Source: Liolophura sinensis
Lineage: Eukaryota; Mollusca; Polyplacophora; Chitonida; Chitonidae
DNA length: 64,000 bases
Assembly: GCF_032854445.1 (NCBI RefSeq)
Contig: NC_088298.1
Coordinates: forward strand, 7,489,504 to 7,553,503
Reading direction: 5' to 3'
Positions 35,414 through 47,283 of this stretch are shown here, in pieces. The notes under the pieces are model-generated. The model made no database searches, was not told where the DNA came from, and worked only from the letters and a program-made list of their open reading frames with translations. Within the stretch, counting starts at the first letter, position 1. The number at the start of each line of letters is the position of its first letter. Position numbers and translations under genes: made by a program.

Positions 35414-35765
35414 ATCTTGGCAGGTTGGAGAAGCAACTTAGTGACTGAATTCAACGGAACGGTTATGTGTCTTTTATACCCATTAAATCCGCTTAAAAAT
35501 ACGGCATGATTCGCAGGTGCAACTGTCCTAAGTTTTTCTCTACGAATCCCTCGCGCAGCGTTACACAAAGGCCGACCCTTAAGTCACGTGTGACCAACAG
35601 ACACTATCTAGTGTTTAAATTCAATTATCGTACATTTACATTATAATATGATTATGTTGTCATGTCTCAATCACGCCAATTTTTTTAAGAATTCATGATT
35701 GATCTTTTGGGGGGGATGTTGCGTTTCTTTTTTGGGAGAGTATATTTGAAACCTCTGCAGTTGTC

Positions 35766-36990
35766 CCCCCGTGGGGTTTCCGGGGTGATAAGAATAGGAA
35801 CTCAGCCCTCTAGGCAAGCTTGTCGTAAAAGACGACTAACCTAGAGCTCTCCTGTGTGAGCCCAGTGAATATAATAGGCTTAGCTCTTCCCGGTTGTGTG
35901 AGCAGCAGCCGGGGAGCGACCTGTTTGCCGTGGGTTGCTACCCGTGATCTCCGAGGACGGGACCCTGGTTGCTGAGGGCATGTTGGTCTTGCGAGATCCT
36001 CACGCCCAACAAGCCACTTTGGCCCTTACTTGGAGAGAGACGGGAGGTCGCATAGGCCCGATCCGATCAATCGGCTGGTCGCGTCAAGCCCTACATTTAA
36101 TCCTGTTTGTTATTCTTTCACATACTGTAATCTAAGGTTGGTTTTTTTTCCATATGCTCTTGTTCGAGGTCAGTGTAGAAGACGGTGGCTAATGGGTTGA
36201 TCGAGTAGATTGAGTATGACCTTGTTGGTGTGACTCAGTCTGTTCGAGTATACCTTGCGTGGACTCCCGGTTTCTAGTCTCTGCTGGTCATCCGCAGAGG
36301 TAGATTCGCCCTTGTTGGCACTGTGTGGCGGGTGGGGGACACGTAAGGTGAAGTGAATAAAGGTACATTATGGCCTCTTAAATTCCCACAGTCGCTGGTT
36401 AAAAAAAAAAAAAGAAGGAACGAAATTCCACTGGATATTGAAGTAGGAAACAATTACTTTCCTGCTTTCTTAGTCATATCTAATAAAAATCCTTTTGTAT
36501 TACAAAAAACATTCAGTCTGCTGACCTTTCCAGCCCTTCCTCTCTGCCCAATTAAGGTTCAGAGCAACATTGTGGGATATGGTTTGAGACACCACCCGTC
36601 TGGTCGCCTCCTTAAGATTAGAACCCCCAATGAGGCTGAGTTGATTGACCTACAATAATATTACATACGGGTATAGTAACCTTGTGTTGTAAAGCCAAAA
36701 TAGCATTGATGGTTACCTATATTGTTTTTTTACATCCTGAAAGTGATGCTAAATGAAATTTTCAAGCTGTAAAGTAATACAGTTGTTTACCGAAAGTTGG
36801 CTAGGGTGGTGATGGGTTGGGTGGGAGTCAAGTGCTACTTCTTTGAACATGAAGCTGCGCTAACAAAAAACCCCTGGACCCGAGGGCTCAAGTAATACTA
36901 AGTGAATTCATCCCACCTAATGCTTATCTGAGCCATGTTTATATGTGAGTATAAATTGTGCTTGAATAATAAATTGAAATTGAAATTATC
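35766..36990 (+). mobile_element. A5: short LINE-A-headed element with a different 3' end
   Basis: The first 600 bp match the LINE A 5' end and 5' UTR (CCCCCCGTGGGGTTTCCGGG onward). A short ORF1-like frame follows (about 36375-36658; its FPAFLVISNKNPFVLQ segment parallels WPAFIVLSTKN in A2). After a stop at about 36658 the sequence no longer resembles LINE A and ends near 36985 in a TTGAAA-repeat tail after AATAAA, not in (ATTC)n. This is either a non-autonomous element or an internally rearranged copy. No target-site duplication was seen. Confidence 0.55.
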
Positions 36991-37590
36991 ACTCTAACTC
37001 CCCATACTAATTCTATTCATCAATCCTTAAGGTGAAACATCTCATGTCCTGAAATATCACCTTGCAAATTCTCTGATGTTACTCAAGCTGCCTTACCTTA
37101 TTTTCTTTCATTTAACGGCACCTTAACACACTGCCACCCCCAACCCCCCTTTCCATTTTCCATAATAGACCATCTTTATGTACTGCCATTGCCCTTCCAG
37201 TCCCCTTCCGTTAATCATTATTATGTACCAAGCCTCTCCCCTAAATCCCCCGCCGCTGATAATGGTAATGTACCATGCTTCCCCCTCCCCCTCCCCATCC
37301 AAATCAGCCGCTGTGGACCATATTTATCTATGTACTCCCTCCTCCATAGATTATTATGTACCATAAGACCTCCCACCCATGTCTCCCGCCCTCTACATCT
37401 ACCAGCAGCCATGGGAAGGTAGAAAAAACACATAGAATAAAGTATAAGGCACAATAGTGACATAAAACTGCCATACCAGTACAAAAAAATTATCAGCCCA
37501 CCAAGTTTCATTGAGGTAACTCAATTGGTTTTGACCACGACAATACCATTTGGAAAACACTGTAGCAGCTGGATCCAAATAAGAAATCCA
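36991..37590. repeat. Non-coding; degenerate pyrimidine-rich repeat at 37130-37420
   Basis: No gene. Between about 37130 and 37420 a phrase built around TTATGTACCA and a C-rich segment recurs four or five times at about 55-65 bp spacing, imperfectly. Two or three plus-strand frames stay open through it only because of the repetition and composition. Confidence 0.5.
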
Positions 37591-38444
37591 TCACGTCCAC
37601 GAAGTTTCAACTCCGGAAATATTTGCAGCCATGTAACACCCAAGACGAGATGACCATCCCAGCATGGCATCCGTTTTGTTTACCACGTTACAAGAGAATC
37701 CTATGATGAGTTTAGGAGCAGATGCGTTGACAAGTTCTCTTGCAGGTATAGGCGCATACTGTCCAAAATCGGACAAGCATTTACTATCATTAATATCTAT
37801 CATAATAGGGCAAAAACTTCAGAAATAATTGAAGCAGCATATTGAAGTACGAGAAGATGAGTTGTCAGCTTAAGCTTGCTTACAGATAGATGAACAAACA
37901 GACATCAACCAACTTACCAGTGATTTAGCAATTTCTCTATCTTCAATTTTGTTTTCCATTCCATCCAGCTCTTCCATGGACTTTATTGGAAAGGTATCCA
38001 TCACATCTATGGTGCCACTCGATGCCTCTTTGCTGACCATCGTGTTCAGCAGCTGTCTTTAGGACAAAACCTCTTTGCGAACTTCATCCAAAGATACCTG
38101 GACAGCACTAATAGCCTTTAGTGTTTTTTCTGTCTGTGGCTGAAAAAGAGCATTATAACCATATTTAATGTACACATTGTTTAGATTTAATGAAATCTGT
38201 CTACATCTAGTGTTATTTGTTGTCACACAACTTTCAAGATCAGGCTGTTGATTTAGTTACATCATCGGTCCTTTCAGTGCGATGTATCAGTGCGTGATGT
38301 ACCGGTAGTTATACTGTTGACTAATCACATTACATGCACAATGATTGTCTTTTTGCATTTTTGATACTATTTTGTGTACTTCACGCGTGTATTCTAGAAT
38401 TCCGACTCGTATCTATCGACCACGGCACTTGAATGTAAACAAAT

Positions 38445-38600
38445 CCCCCTTGTTTGCGCCCCTGCTTTTCAGAACGTCGCGACGTCATCAGTACGCTGCT
38501 TTATTCATACTTGCCCCTGATGACTTCAGCGACGTCATAATAGGAACTCGACGTTGAAAAAAAATGAATGAAAATTACCGCTGATGACGTCTTGTGGTGG
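38445..38600. promoter_or_regulatory. Cluster of CRE-like GACGTCA motifs
   Basis: CGACGTCAT occurs at about 38479 and 38531, and GATGACGTC at about 38583, in a locally CpG-richer stretch. The core TGACGTCA is the ATF/CREB site. Whether it drives anything is unknown; the TIR element lies just to its right. Confidence 0.25.
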
Positions 38601-38653
38601 GAAAAGCCAAGAACGACAAACGATGCTCATTTTACATTCTCCTACAGCCTGAG

Positions 38654-39664
38654 CAGTGCTCGAAAAATAGATTTTTATTTAGTCGCCAGTTGGCGACCAA
38701 ATCTTGCTAAATCGTAAAAAAAACTCGCCACCATGGCGAGGAGCTGGACAACGTTATTGCCAAGCTTTGGCGATGGAAAGAAAATTGACCGTCGCCAAGC
38801 TATCACTATTGGAGCAGCAGTCTGATGGCCCATAAACTGCCGCACACAGCACGTTTATGACAAGACCGTCAGAGCTTGTATATTCTACTTCAATCCATCA
38901 CTTTCTGTAACCTGGGGGACGTCTTGTACCGGTAACATAGACTGGAACCCCAAACCAGTCGTATTTAAACTTCTGGTTGCAGAAAGTGATTCAGATCAGC
39001 CACTAGAAATATTCCCGAATATATGTATATGGCGGCATTGCCTTAATAATAGGTTTAAGATATCTATTGTCCTTGTTTGGCTAGCAAATAAAAAATGAGA
39101 AAAGTTTAAAGTCTGCTCTTGTATTGGGCGCGTAGAGAATATAAATAAACCTGCACAATATACATACCATTTGAAAAGAAATGATCGTGAAATACTATGC
39201 GTTTTGTAGATTTTATGACATTCTGAGACGATCGGCCATCACATGAGACGATCAGACTTACCTCCCCTTAATCACAAAAAGCTTGCCTCGATACGTCTCT
39301 ATCGGCACAATGAGCATTTTAAAGACCCCTCTAGGGGAAAATTGAACCGTGAAAGTCTCCGCGCATATCTATACGCATAGAAAAACAACGTGCTGTAGGT
39401 GTATGGTACATGTGAATACGAATACGTGCATACAGAATACGTGCAACTTAACGTCAGCCTGCTTTTAGTTTTGCCGAAATAGGTCGCTAATTTCGGGGGT
39501 TGTCGGCGATAAATACAAGAGTAAACAAATCATGTTTCTCTCCATGAAGGCGAATTTTCTCAAATTTTACGCGCCACACTGGCGACAATACATTTTTTTT
39601 CGTTCGCCAAAGCCTTTCAATTAGTCGCCGATGGTGAGTTGGCGACCGTATTTTTCGAGCCCTG
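38654..39664. mobile_element. Non-autonomous TIR element (hAT-like ends) in a DUF4806 intron
   Basis: The ends are inverted repeats: CAGTGCTCGAAAAATA at the left and TATTTTTCGAGCCCTG at the right. Each is followed inwards by a GTCGCC(A)...TTGGCGACC segment, giving compound ends. CTGAG occurs just outside both ends. The 1.0-kb interior has no transposase, only a short frame with WTTLLPSFGDGKKIDRR. hAT elements often start CAG...CTG, but an exact 8-bp target duplication is not seen, so the superfamily is tentative. Confidence 0.65.
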
Positions 39665-41249
39665 CTGAGCTGTTCTACAGATTTGCAACAGGGCACCTTT
39701 CGAATAACTTTAAGGTCACAAGCTCAAGTAATAAATACACATATTCCAGTTGATGCTGTTTATGGTTGTTTTAACGAAAATTAAAAATGTGGCATTTGAC
39801 CTTGAACTCCAAAAACAAGCCTTACATGTTAAATTTATGTAAGATAGGACACGGTACCTTGTCGATTGTCCAATTGTATACCAGCAGGAGCATGGAGGCT
39901 TGGAAAAGGTGGGACTGGCGGGGCTGGGGGCGGTGTTTGCGTTTAACTGGTCCGGCAACAGCTTCATCATCACCGTCATCGTCTGTGTCGCTGTATAGTG
40001 TTCGCTCTTTGCGCCTGTACAGTAAGGCAATTGGTGCATTATAACATGTGTACATTATTGTTCACTATCAAATTATGATAGTGCTCTTGTCAGAAAAAAA
40101 ATGCGAGTTTGGAAGCAGCTCGAACTTAATTTGCTCTGTGAAGCAAGGCTGAGATCGTTCCTTTCAGTATTTCTTAATTGTCAACACTTTAAACAAGTAT
40201 TTATTTTTACCTAATTCTGTTCAAACCGCGCTGCTAAGGGGCATGTGTGGTAGTATATTTGCAATCACATGAACAGTTAGAATAAAACCCTGTCTGAGGT
40301 AAGTGAGAGGGAGACGTTTTCATTCGGCAGTGTGAGCCAAATATCCCAATGTCTCACACACGTCACTGCTTTGGTTATTCTCTTTCCGCTGTACGTTCGT
40401 TTTGTTTTGTTTTAACATCATTTAAGTATTCAATATTACCTTACATGTATTTGCACAACGGTCACCAACTTCATACATTGAGGAAACTAGAGCACTAAAA
40501 GTAAACTATAGCTTTGTTGCACACATGTGATACAAGTGAAACATTGCTGCACCAATATAAGATCCTTAATTGCTATCGGTAGAGGAATGCAAGGCAGGGG
40601 TGTGAAATTGACTGGTGTCTATGTTAAAGTGCAGCACCTGAGATGAATTTTTACATTTGCATGACACTTTCTGCAGGACCTGTAAAACATGGAAAACCTG
40701 CCTCAAGTCATTCATCTGAGTGTGTTGTCGGCGAACATGATTGTAATGATTCACCATCACAGAGGTTTTTTTTCATTTTTTGATATCAAAAAGGAATACT
40801 TTGGAGCTATTTTCTGATGGTTTGAAGGTCAAAACTGCCCCATTAATGTACAGTTCTGCAGCCTGCAGGTAACAAGAGACTAATTAATATGTGATTTATA
40901 CTTCTTAAAATGGTTAGTTTTTCCCTTTAAAGTATATGCAGCATTATTTAGAATCTTAGAATCACCATTTTCTGAACCGTATGTCTGACATGTAATATAA
41001 TGAGTTAAAATTAATAATGAAAAGTTTTACATGATACTCACCACAAGCAGACAGGATGCGGATGCTGTAACTTGGCCAAGTTTTGTCAGCTGCTACTCTG
41101 TCTTTTACAGCTTTAGTTACGTTAGACATATTGCGATACGGTGGCCAAAAAGTTTTTGTCTCAGACTGTAACCAGTTGAAAGCAACAAGCTCTACTTCAT
41201 CCTTCTCCACAAAAACTACGACGGCATACATTGTCAGTGACATGTATGT

Positions 41250-41771
41250 CTGTAAATAAGAAAGGATTCACAAATTCAGTACATTTACACAAATCACAAT
41301 TACATTTGGGGTGTATGTCACATACAACATTGTTCTTCAATTCTTTTATAGTCCACTAGATTTTTAGAAACAATAATTAAACAGTGTCATGATTAGGCTA
41401 GTTCAAGCTTGGAAACGTTTAAATACATGTATGTACAGTATGTAGATATTTATTGTCTAATAACTGAAGTACATTTCCATTTTCAATGACAATCCCTATA
41501 GTTTGGTCCTCTAATGTTTTCACAAATATTAGAAACTTGAACCACAATATCATTAAATCAATATACATACATACATATATATTGGCAATGTCTGGGAAAT
41601 AGAAAGTTATGGTAAGGCAGGCATCTGGGGCTTTCTCAATAAAAAGATTTCATCAAATTATCGTTCTTGGATTAAATTTTAAAAAACACACAAAAAAGAC
41701 TAGTGCTACTGATTCTACATGTATAAGACTCCAACCCTGCATAAGGTCACGTGTATATAACTTTTCTGTAC
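41250..41771. other. Spacer between the TNP2-like and DUF4806 relics
   Basis: AT-rich, with no supported exon. A splice acceptor (TTTACAG on the minus strand) sits directly at the DUF4806 first exon, so part of this spacer may be a 5' UTR intron. Confidence 0.4.
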
Positions 41772-43840
41772 CTAACAGCTGTGAATAAGAGGAATTGCGA
41801 CGTGTACAGTTTTATATGGCAACAACACATATTTCAGAGGTCGGTGACCATGTGGATGTTGATTTGACTTGAATTGAGAGGGTAAGAGAAAAATGGTCCA
41901 CATGATCTGAATGACTGATACATCACCAGTACATCTCCACCACAATACAAAATATTTTTGATGAGACAAACCTTTGATCCTACCCCAACACAATTGTTGC
42001 CGGTTTCTGTTACAACACAGAAATGGTCCAGTTCAACTTCTGTGTATTGGACACAGTTCTGGTATTTATATCCCTGTTGAATTGGACCAAGAAAATGTTG
42101 CTTTTTCAGTCCACCATCAGCAGCTTTGGGCAATGTAGCAGCTGAGGGAGATATTTGAGAGATCTCTTTCAGTCTTGCGACAATCTGCTGTAATGGCAAG
42201 CTTTTCTTCCGCACAAGCCTCTTCAGAGTTTTCAGGTGGTTTTCAAAAGGAAATGCTGATATCCTGTCAAGAGGACTATGTATTTTCACCTCTTGAGCAA
42301 GGTGGACCAGATTATGGACATTGTACACGACCTGGTCAGCACCGTAAAGGTGCGCAAAATGTTGGACAAAGCTTACTAGAAGCTCATGTGCATAGCCCGC
42401 TAACTGATAGCAGAGAGACGGACTTATAAGTATGGTAATTCCGACTGAGAGCAGAAGAAAGTTTTTGTACAACTCTTTCAGCGATGCTGTCCTTTAAAAC
42501 AACAGTTCCTGTGTTCAAAAGAAACGCGGAATTCTGTTGCCTTCCATCGGTCTATCTCTGACAGTGAACGGGGTTTTCGTGCAAACTCCTTAGGTATAAA
42601 TTTACACATGTGAAGCAAGGCAGCTGAAATGCGTAATTTTGTCTGAGGCCCTAAGCGAATTGTAAGTGGACCCCTTATCAATAACACAAGGATACGACGC
42701 ATTACACCGAGGCACACTAAGTGCAGATAGTCAATTGGAAACTGTGACACCAGAACAAATTGCAAAGCGGACTTATTCCAGTGTGATGGTTCTTATCTTC
42801 CTGCTTTTCAAATGATTCATCAGTTCGCAGCGTAGCATGAGTTTCAGGAAATGTCATTTTCCCATTATACACACCTTTTTGTGAACATTTTTCACATGCG
42901 GAATAACCTGCGTGACACTTGATTTGTTTGATAAAGGCACGTGCTGGTGCATCACAGATGAAGGATGTTATGTTAATCTGGTAACGCCTACCTTTGTAGT
43001 GTATCCCCTCTAGTTTTAGCTTTGTATACTCTTTGATAAAATCTTTCTAAAATTCAGAAGGATCCTTTGGTTTTTCTTGTCCAACAAACAACCCAGTGAC
43101 AAACGGCTGGCATTTTGCTTCATTTTGTATCATTCCCAAAATAGGCCACAGCTGAGTGTTAATACTTTTGAAAATGGGGAGTCCATCCGTATTCACCTCA
43201 ACATCTATGACTTTGATACATTCCAGATTTTTTTTCAATTCTATCCTTCGAATTACACAAGCTTGGAGTCCAAAATGATAGTAAGAACCCCCACATATCT
43301 GCTTTATTCCCACAACATGTCCAGTATCCAAAAGAGTCCTGGGGTCTTCAGGTAAATTTGGATGATGGTTTCTAAGTAAGACTAATAGCCTGCCAACTGC
43401 TGTGTGAGTGATGTTATTTTCAATTGCCCATGCAGCTAACAAATCTGACGACAAAACATTTTCTTCCTCTGAATCAGTACTACCGCAATCATTAAATCTA
43501 TCATTGTCTACATCCATTGTTGGTATGCTGTTAGGAAATGTCCCTTCATTGTCAATTATGTCATATAATACATCATTGGTTTCTGCTTTGTCTGTGAATG
43601 TATTGTTTTGTTTGGAGCTAGCATTAATGTCGGTAGTGGTATTGTCAACGGAACAAGTGGCAGTATTGATAGAGACATCGGCTGTAGTACGGCTACTACT
43701 GCCAATGCCAGATGGAGTAGTACTACCGGTACTTCTACTAGATTGATCATTGTTAATACAGACAAATTCTTGACCTTTCACCAAACCATGCTCCAAAGCT
43801 GTCTGTCTACTTTGCTGGCCTTTAAGCTGACATTACCTTG
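41772..43840 (-). pseudogene. TNP2-like (animal EnSpm/CACTA-type) transposase relic
   Basis: The minus-strand protein has a Ser/Thr-rich N-terminal part (43796-43480), then LLAAWAIENNITHTAVGRLL, GGSYYHFGL, DGLPIFKSINTQLWPILG and ICDAPARAFIKQIK, followed by CHAGYSACEKC, MTFPETHATLRTDESF, SQFPIDYLHLVCLGVMRR, FARKPRSL and FPFENHLKTLKRLVR. These motifs in this order are characteristic of animal transposases distantly related to plant TNP2. DAPAR is plausibly equivalent to the TNP2 DFPA catalytic region. The gene is broken: an in-frame TAG near 43046 (DPSEF-stop-KDFIKEY), frame changes near 42770, 42540 and 42475, and a 2-nt slip near 41843 before the conserved LLPYKTVHVAIPL end. Terminal inverted repeats were not found. 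It is followed on the same strand by the DUF4806 relic. Confidence 0.65.
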
Positions 43841-45257
43841 AACTATTTTGAGCAATGCTTATATTGGATAGATATTTATTTACATTTTCATGTATCCGCC
43901 TTCTTTTAGTCCAGTACGACATATTGTCAACTGACTTTGTTTAATAAGTCACATGTACTCACTATTTTAGTGATTCACTGATTGCAATCTGTGTCAATAA
44001 ATAAGCACGGCATCAAAAACGAAGTAAAGAATGTAGCATGTCTGCTTTAGCTTTTACAATTTCAGTGCTTCCCAAAGATTGACAATGTCCCCATGTAAAT
44101 TTATCGTTGTCCGTGCCAAACTGATAATACAGGTAGACAGGGCCTTCGTTTGGCCTACTCGTATGTATCTATAATCTAGAAATTGAAGATGGAAAGTGAA
44201 AGTGAAATGTACTGAATTGCCGTCACTCATTACGTTTTTGTAACAGTCTGTAGTTTTTACGTTTTCGTGATAAAAGTTCGAGACAATCTTATCGTAGCTC
44301 TAGGTAGCACCCGACAGCTTTCTTGGCGCCAGATCTCAGAATTCGCTGTTACAGAATGTTCGTTAAGGAATGGCTATCGTCCGGTCCGGCACTGGCCCGG
44401 TATCACGCCGGTGAGCGCGCCGGAACAGAAAGTCTCGTACATTTTAGGTATCGTACTTTTGTGCTCGTTAACCCCACTCGTAACATCTTTCGGAGATTTC
44501 CGCTTAACTCCGGTCAAGGTACGGAAACCCCGAGCGTTTTTCCGAGCGCTTACGAGCGATTCAAATCGGAACATCACTCGGAGGTTTTTACCTTCAGCTG
44601 CAACAAGGTACGGAAATCCCCGACCAATGTTCCGAGTTGTGCGAAAGCAAAATATGTCATATTTTTATAATATATACATGTAGTACATGCAGCTTTAGCT
44701 CCCGAAAACAGTTATTTTCACGTTCCATGTAAAGAGAAACTCACATTTGGTTATGTTGAAATATCTCAAGTTTAAATCAGTTGTAATAATTTGCCACTGT
44801 ATGCTGATAAAAAATAAATAGCCGCCCCCCCCCCCTCAAAAAAACAAACAAACAAAAAAAAAGCAGAAAAAAAACACGCACAAAAAAATCAAAACAAACA
44901 AAAAACTTTTTATTTCTTTGGACCCAGGGCTGTACAAACTTATCTAAAGAAAATTTTGCGCTTCGTGGGACTTGCCGGGATTTTTTAAAGTCAAAGCTTT
45001 ATTGGGTCAGCAACGGGCAAGTTACGGCGATATTTAATGGTTCAATAATGGCCCGAGGGTGGGTCAGTACAAGCTTTGAGTATCGGTAAAACTAAACTGG
45101 GCCAGCGCTGGGCCAGATATGGCGATCATAACACTGGCAAAATAGCGACAAGCCGGAAATGGTTCAGCACTGGCCTTGTTAAACTCTTCAACTGTCGGTA
45201 TTGCCGTAACAAACCGGTTAAAGCCCGGAATTGGACCAATACATTCATGTTTGTTGG
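43841..45257. other. Intergenic, with a GC-richer patch (44267-44680) and an A/C-rich patch (44824-44920)
   Basis: No gene supported. 44267-44680 is richer in CpG than its surroundings and repeats TACGGAAA(C/T)CCC-GAGCG-like phrases twice. It is open in two plus-strand frames, but neither product resembles a known protein. 44824-44920 is low-complexity (C run, then AAACAAAC repeats). Confidence 0.4.
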
Positions 45258-47213
45258 GACTGATCCAAATAACTACCGTCCCATAACTCTTACCAGCTGT
45301 GTGTGTGTAAGACTATGGAGCGGATGATTAATGATAGACTTGTTTGGTCTCTGGAAACCAACAAGCTTTTATCTAATATTCAATGTGGTTTTCGTCAAGG
45401 TCGATCCACTATTGGTCACCTTGTTCGATTCGAATCGTTTATTCGAGATGGCTTCATCAATAACGAACATGTGGTGTCGATATTTTTTGACCCTGAAAAG
45501 GCCTACGACACCGTATGGAAATATGACATTTTAAAAGATCTCGCTGATATAGGCCTTTTACAGGCCGATTACCAATATTTATTTCAGAATTATCTGATCG
45601 TCAGTTTAAGGTAAATGTGGGATCCACTCTTTCTGACCGTGCTAAAAATATGAATAACATCGAGCGGCAACTGCAGCTTTGTCTCAATAAGATCGAGAAA
45701 TGGGCAGTTGCCAGTGGTTTTAGATTTTCTGCGTCTAAAACCATCGGTATGCATTTGTGTAATAAACGGAAATTCCATCTAGACCCTGAACTTAATTTTT
45801 ATGGTGAACCAGTACAAATTGTTGGAGAAACCAAATTTTTAGGTATAATATTTGATAGTAAGCTATCTTTTATACCTCATATAAAAATGCTTAAAGCTAA
45901 ATGTACAAAGGCTCTCGATATAATTAAGGTCGTGTCTAGTACCGATTGGGGTGCTGACCGATCAGTTTTACTTAATTTATATCGTCCTCTGGTGAGGTTT
46001 AAATTGGATTATGGATCCATCATTTACGCTAGGAAGTCGTATACTAAAATGTTGGATCCTGTTTATCACCAACGTTTGAGGCTCGGCCTTGGTGGTTTTA
46101 GAACCTCCCCAATAGAGAGTTCTTGCGTAGAGGCTAACGAGCCTTCTTTACATCACAGGCGTATAAAACTGAGCCTCCAATATGCTACAAAGCTTAAAGC
46201 ATATCCAGCAAACCCTGTCTACGACTGTGTTTTCAATCTATTATATGTAGACAAATATACTAAATGTCCTAACAAGATCCCTTCGTTCGGTGTTCGTGTT
46301 AAGGACCATATTGTGGAAGCCAACATTAAACTTGTGGACATAGCTCCGGTTTCTTTTCCGGAGTCCCCTCCATGGCTTCTTCCACAATCTAAATTGATAT
46401 TCGATGTACGTAAATATAATAAATCAAATACAAATCCTCTTATAATTCAGCAAGGTTTTGCTGAAATTAAGGCTAAATATTCGGATAATAAATTTATATA
46501 TACTGATGGATCAGAGGATGGGGACAGGGTTGCAGCTGCATCTGTCTTAGAGCAGCGAGTTTGCTTCTCTTCGTCTTCCAAACTCGTCGTCAATCTTTTC
46601 TGCAGAGGCCAGGGCTATACTCCTGGCCATATCATATGTTTCTTCTGGGCATGCTCAGAGGGCAGTGATATGCAGCGACTCGCTTTCTTACCTTTTGGCA
46701 ATTAGGAATAATAGATTTAAATATCCGTTGATCCTCGAAATATTAGCCATACATAGAAAACAAATTAAAAGCGGTAAAGATGCCATATTCTGTTGGATAC
46801 CAAGTCATACTGGTATCCATGGAATCCCAGTCGTGGACAGGGAGGCGAAAGCTGTCCTTACCAAACCTGTGTCAAAAGTTAAAATACCATATAATGATTT
46901 TAAGTCTAATATTCTTGAATATAGTCGTCGCCTTTGGCAAGGTGAATGGGATCTGCAGGTTTTCAATAAACTGCATGTCATTCTTCCTGGCATTGGCTTT
47001 AATTCCTATACCCTTGATATGCCTCATAGAGATCAAGTCGTTTAAACAATATGCCGTATTGGGCATTCTCATCTAACACACAATTTCATCTTGGATGGGA
47101 GCAGTGCTCCCGATTGTGTTGGATGTCATGCTCAATTTGGCATCAAAGATATCTTGGTTGACAGTGTAGACTTTGCCCATGTTCGGTAAAGATTCTACAG
47201 TCAACTGTGTGTG

Positions 47214-47283
<70 letters not shown>

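Larger units (their letters stand above)
26613..35746 (-). mobile_element. Tc1-like DNA transposon, split by two nested insertions
   Basis: Matching terminal inverted repeats TACTCTCCCAAAAAAGAAAC... lie at 26613 onward and, inverted, at 35718-35746. They are flanked by TA-rich sequence that would supply the TA target duplication. Removing the LINE A4 insert (26690-27545 plus one duplication) and the LTR retrotransposon (27691-34418 plus one duplication) leaves an element of about 1.5 kb, a normal Tc1 size, with one transposase gene on the minus strand. The nesting proves this transposon is older than both inserts. Confidence 0.85.
37591..41249 (-). pseudogene. DUF4806-type gene, multi-exon, with a stop in one exon
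   Basis: Three minus-strand exons with AG/GT borders are convincing or likely: 41249-41042 (MSLTMYAVVVFVEKDEVELV, a WPPYRN motif, ending SACG before gtgagt), 40014-39882 (a basic and acidic linker, KERTLYSDTDDDGDDEA and KRKHRP) and 38139-37918 (LDEVRKEVLS and MDTFPIKSMEELDGMENKIE before gtaagt). A further exon near 37758-37591 is doubtful. The WPPY-bearing N-terminal domain and the FP(I/L)KS..EL...E..(I/L)ED motif are those I recall for DUF4806 proteins of arthropods and molluscs, of unknown function. The third exon contains an in-frame TAA (LS-stop-RQLL) and the phases of exons one and two do not match simply, so this copy is probably dead. It lies just downstream of, and co-oriented with, the TNP2-like relic. 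Confidence 0.6.

Noticed and set aside
38479-38590. A bidirectional promoter inferred from GACGTCA motifs
   Set aside because: Listed only as a low-confidence motif cluster; three motifs near a transposon end in an intron do not establish a promoter.
44267-44683. Two overlapping plus-strand frames in the GC-richer patch
   Set aside because: No domain or splice context; openness is explained by composition and a short internal repeat.
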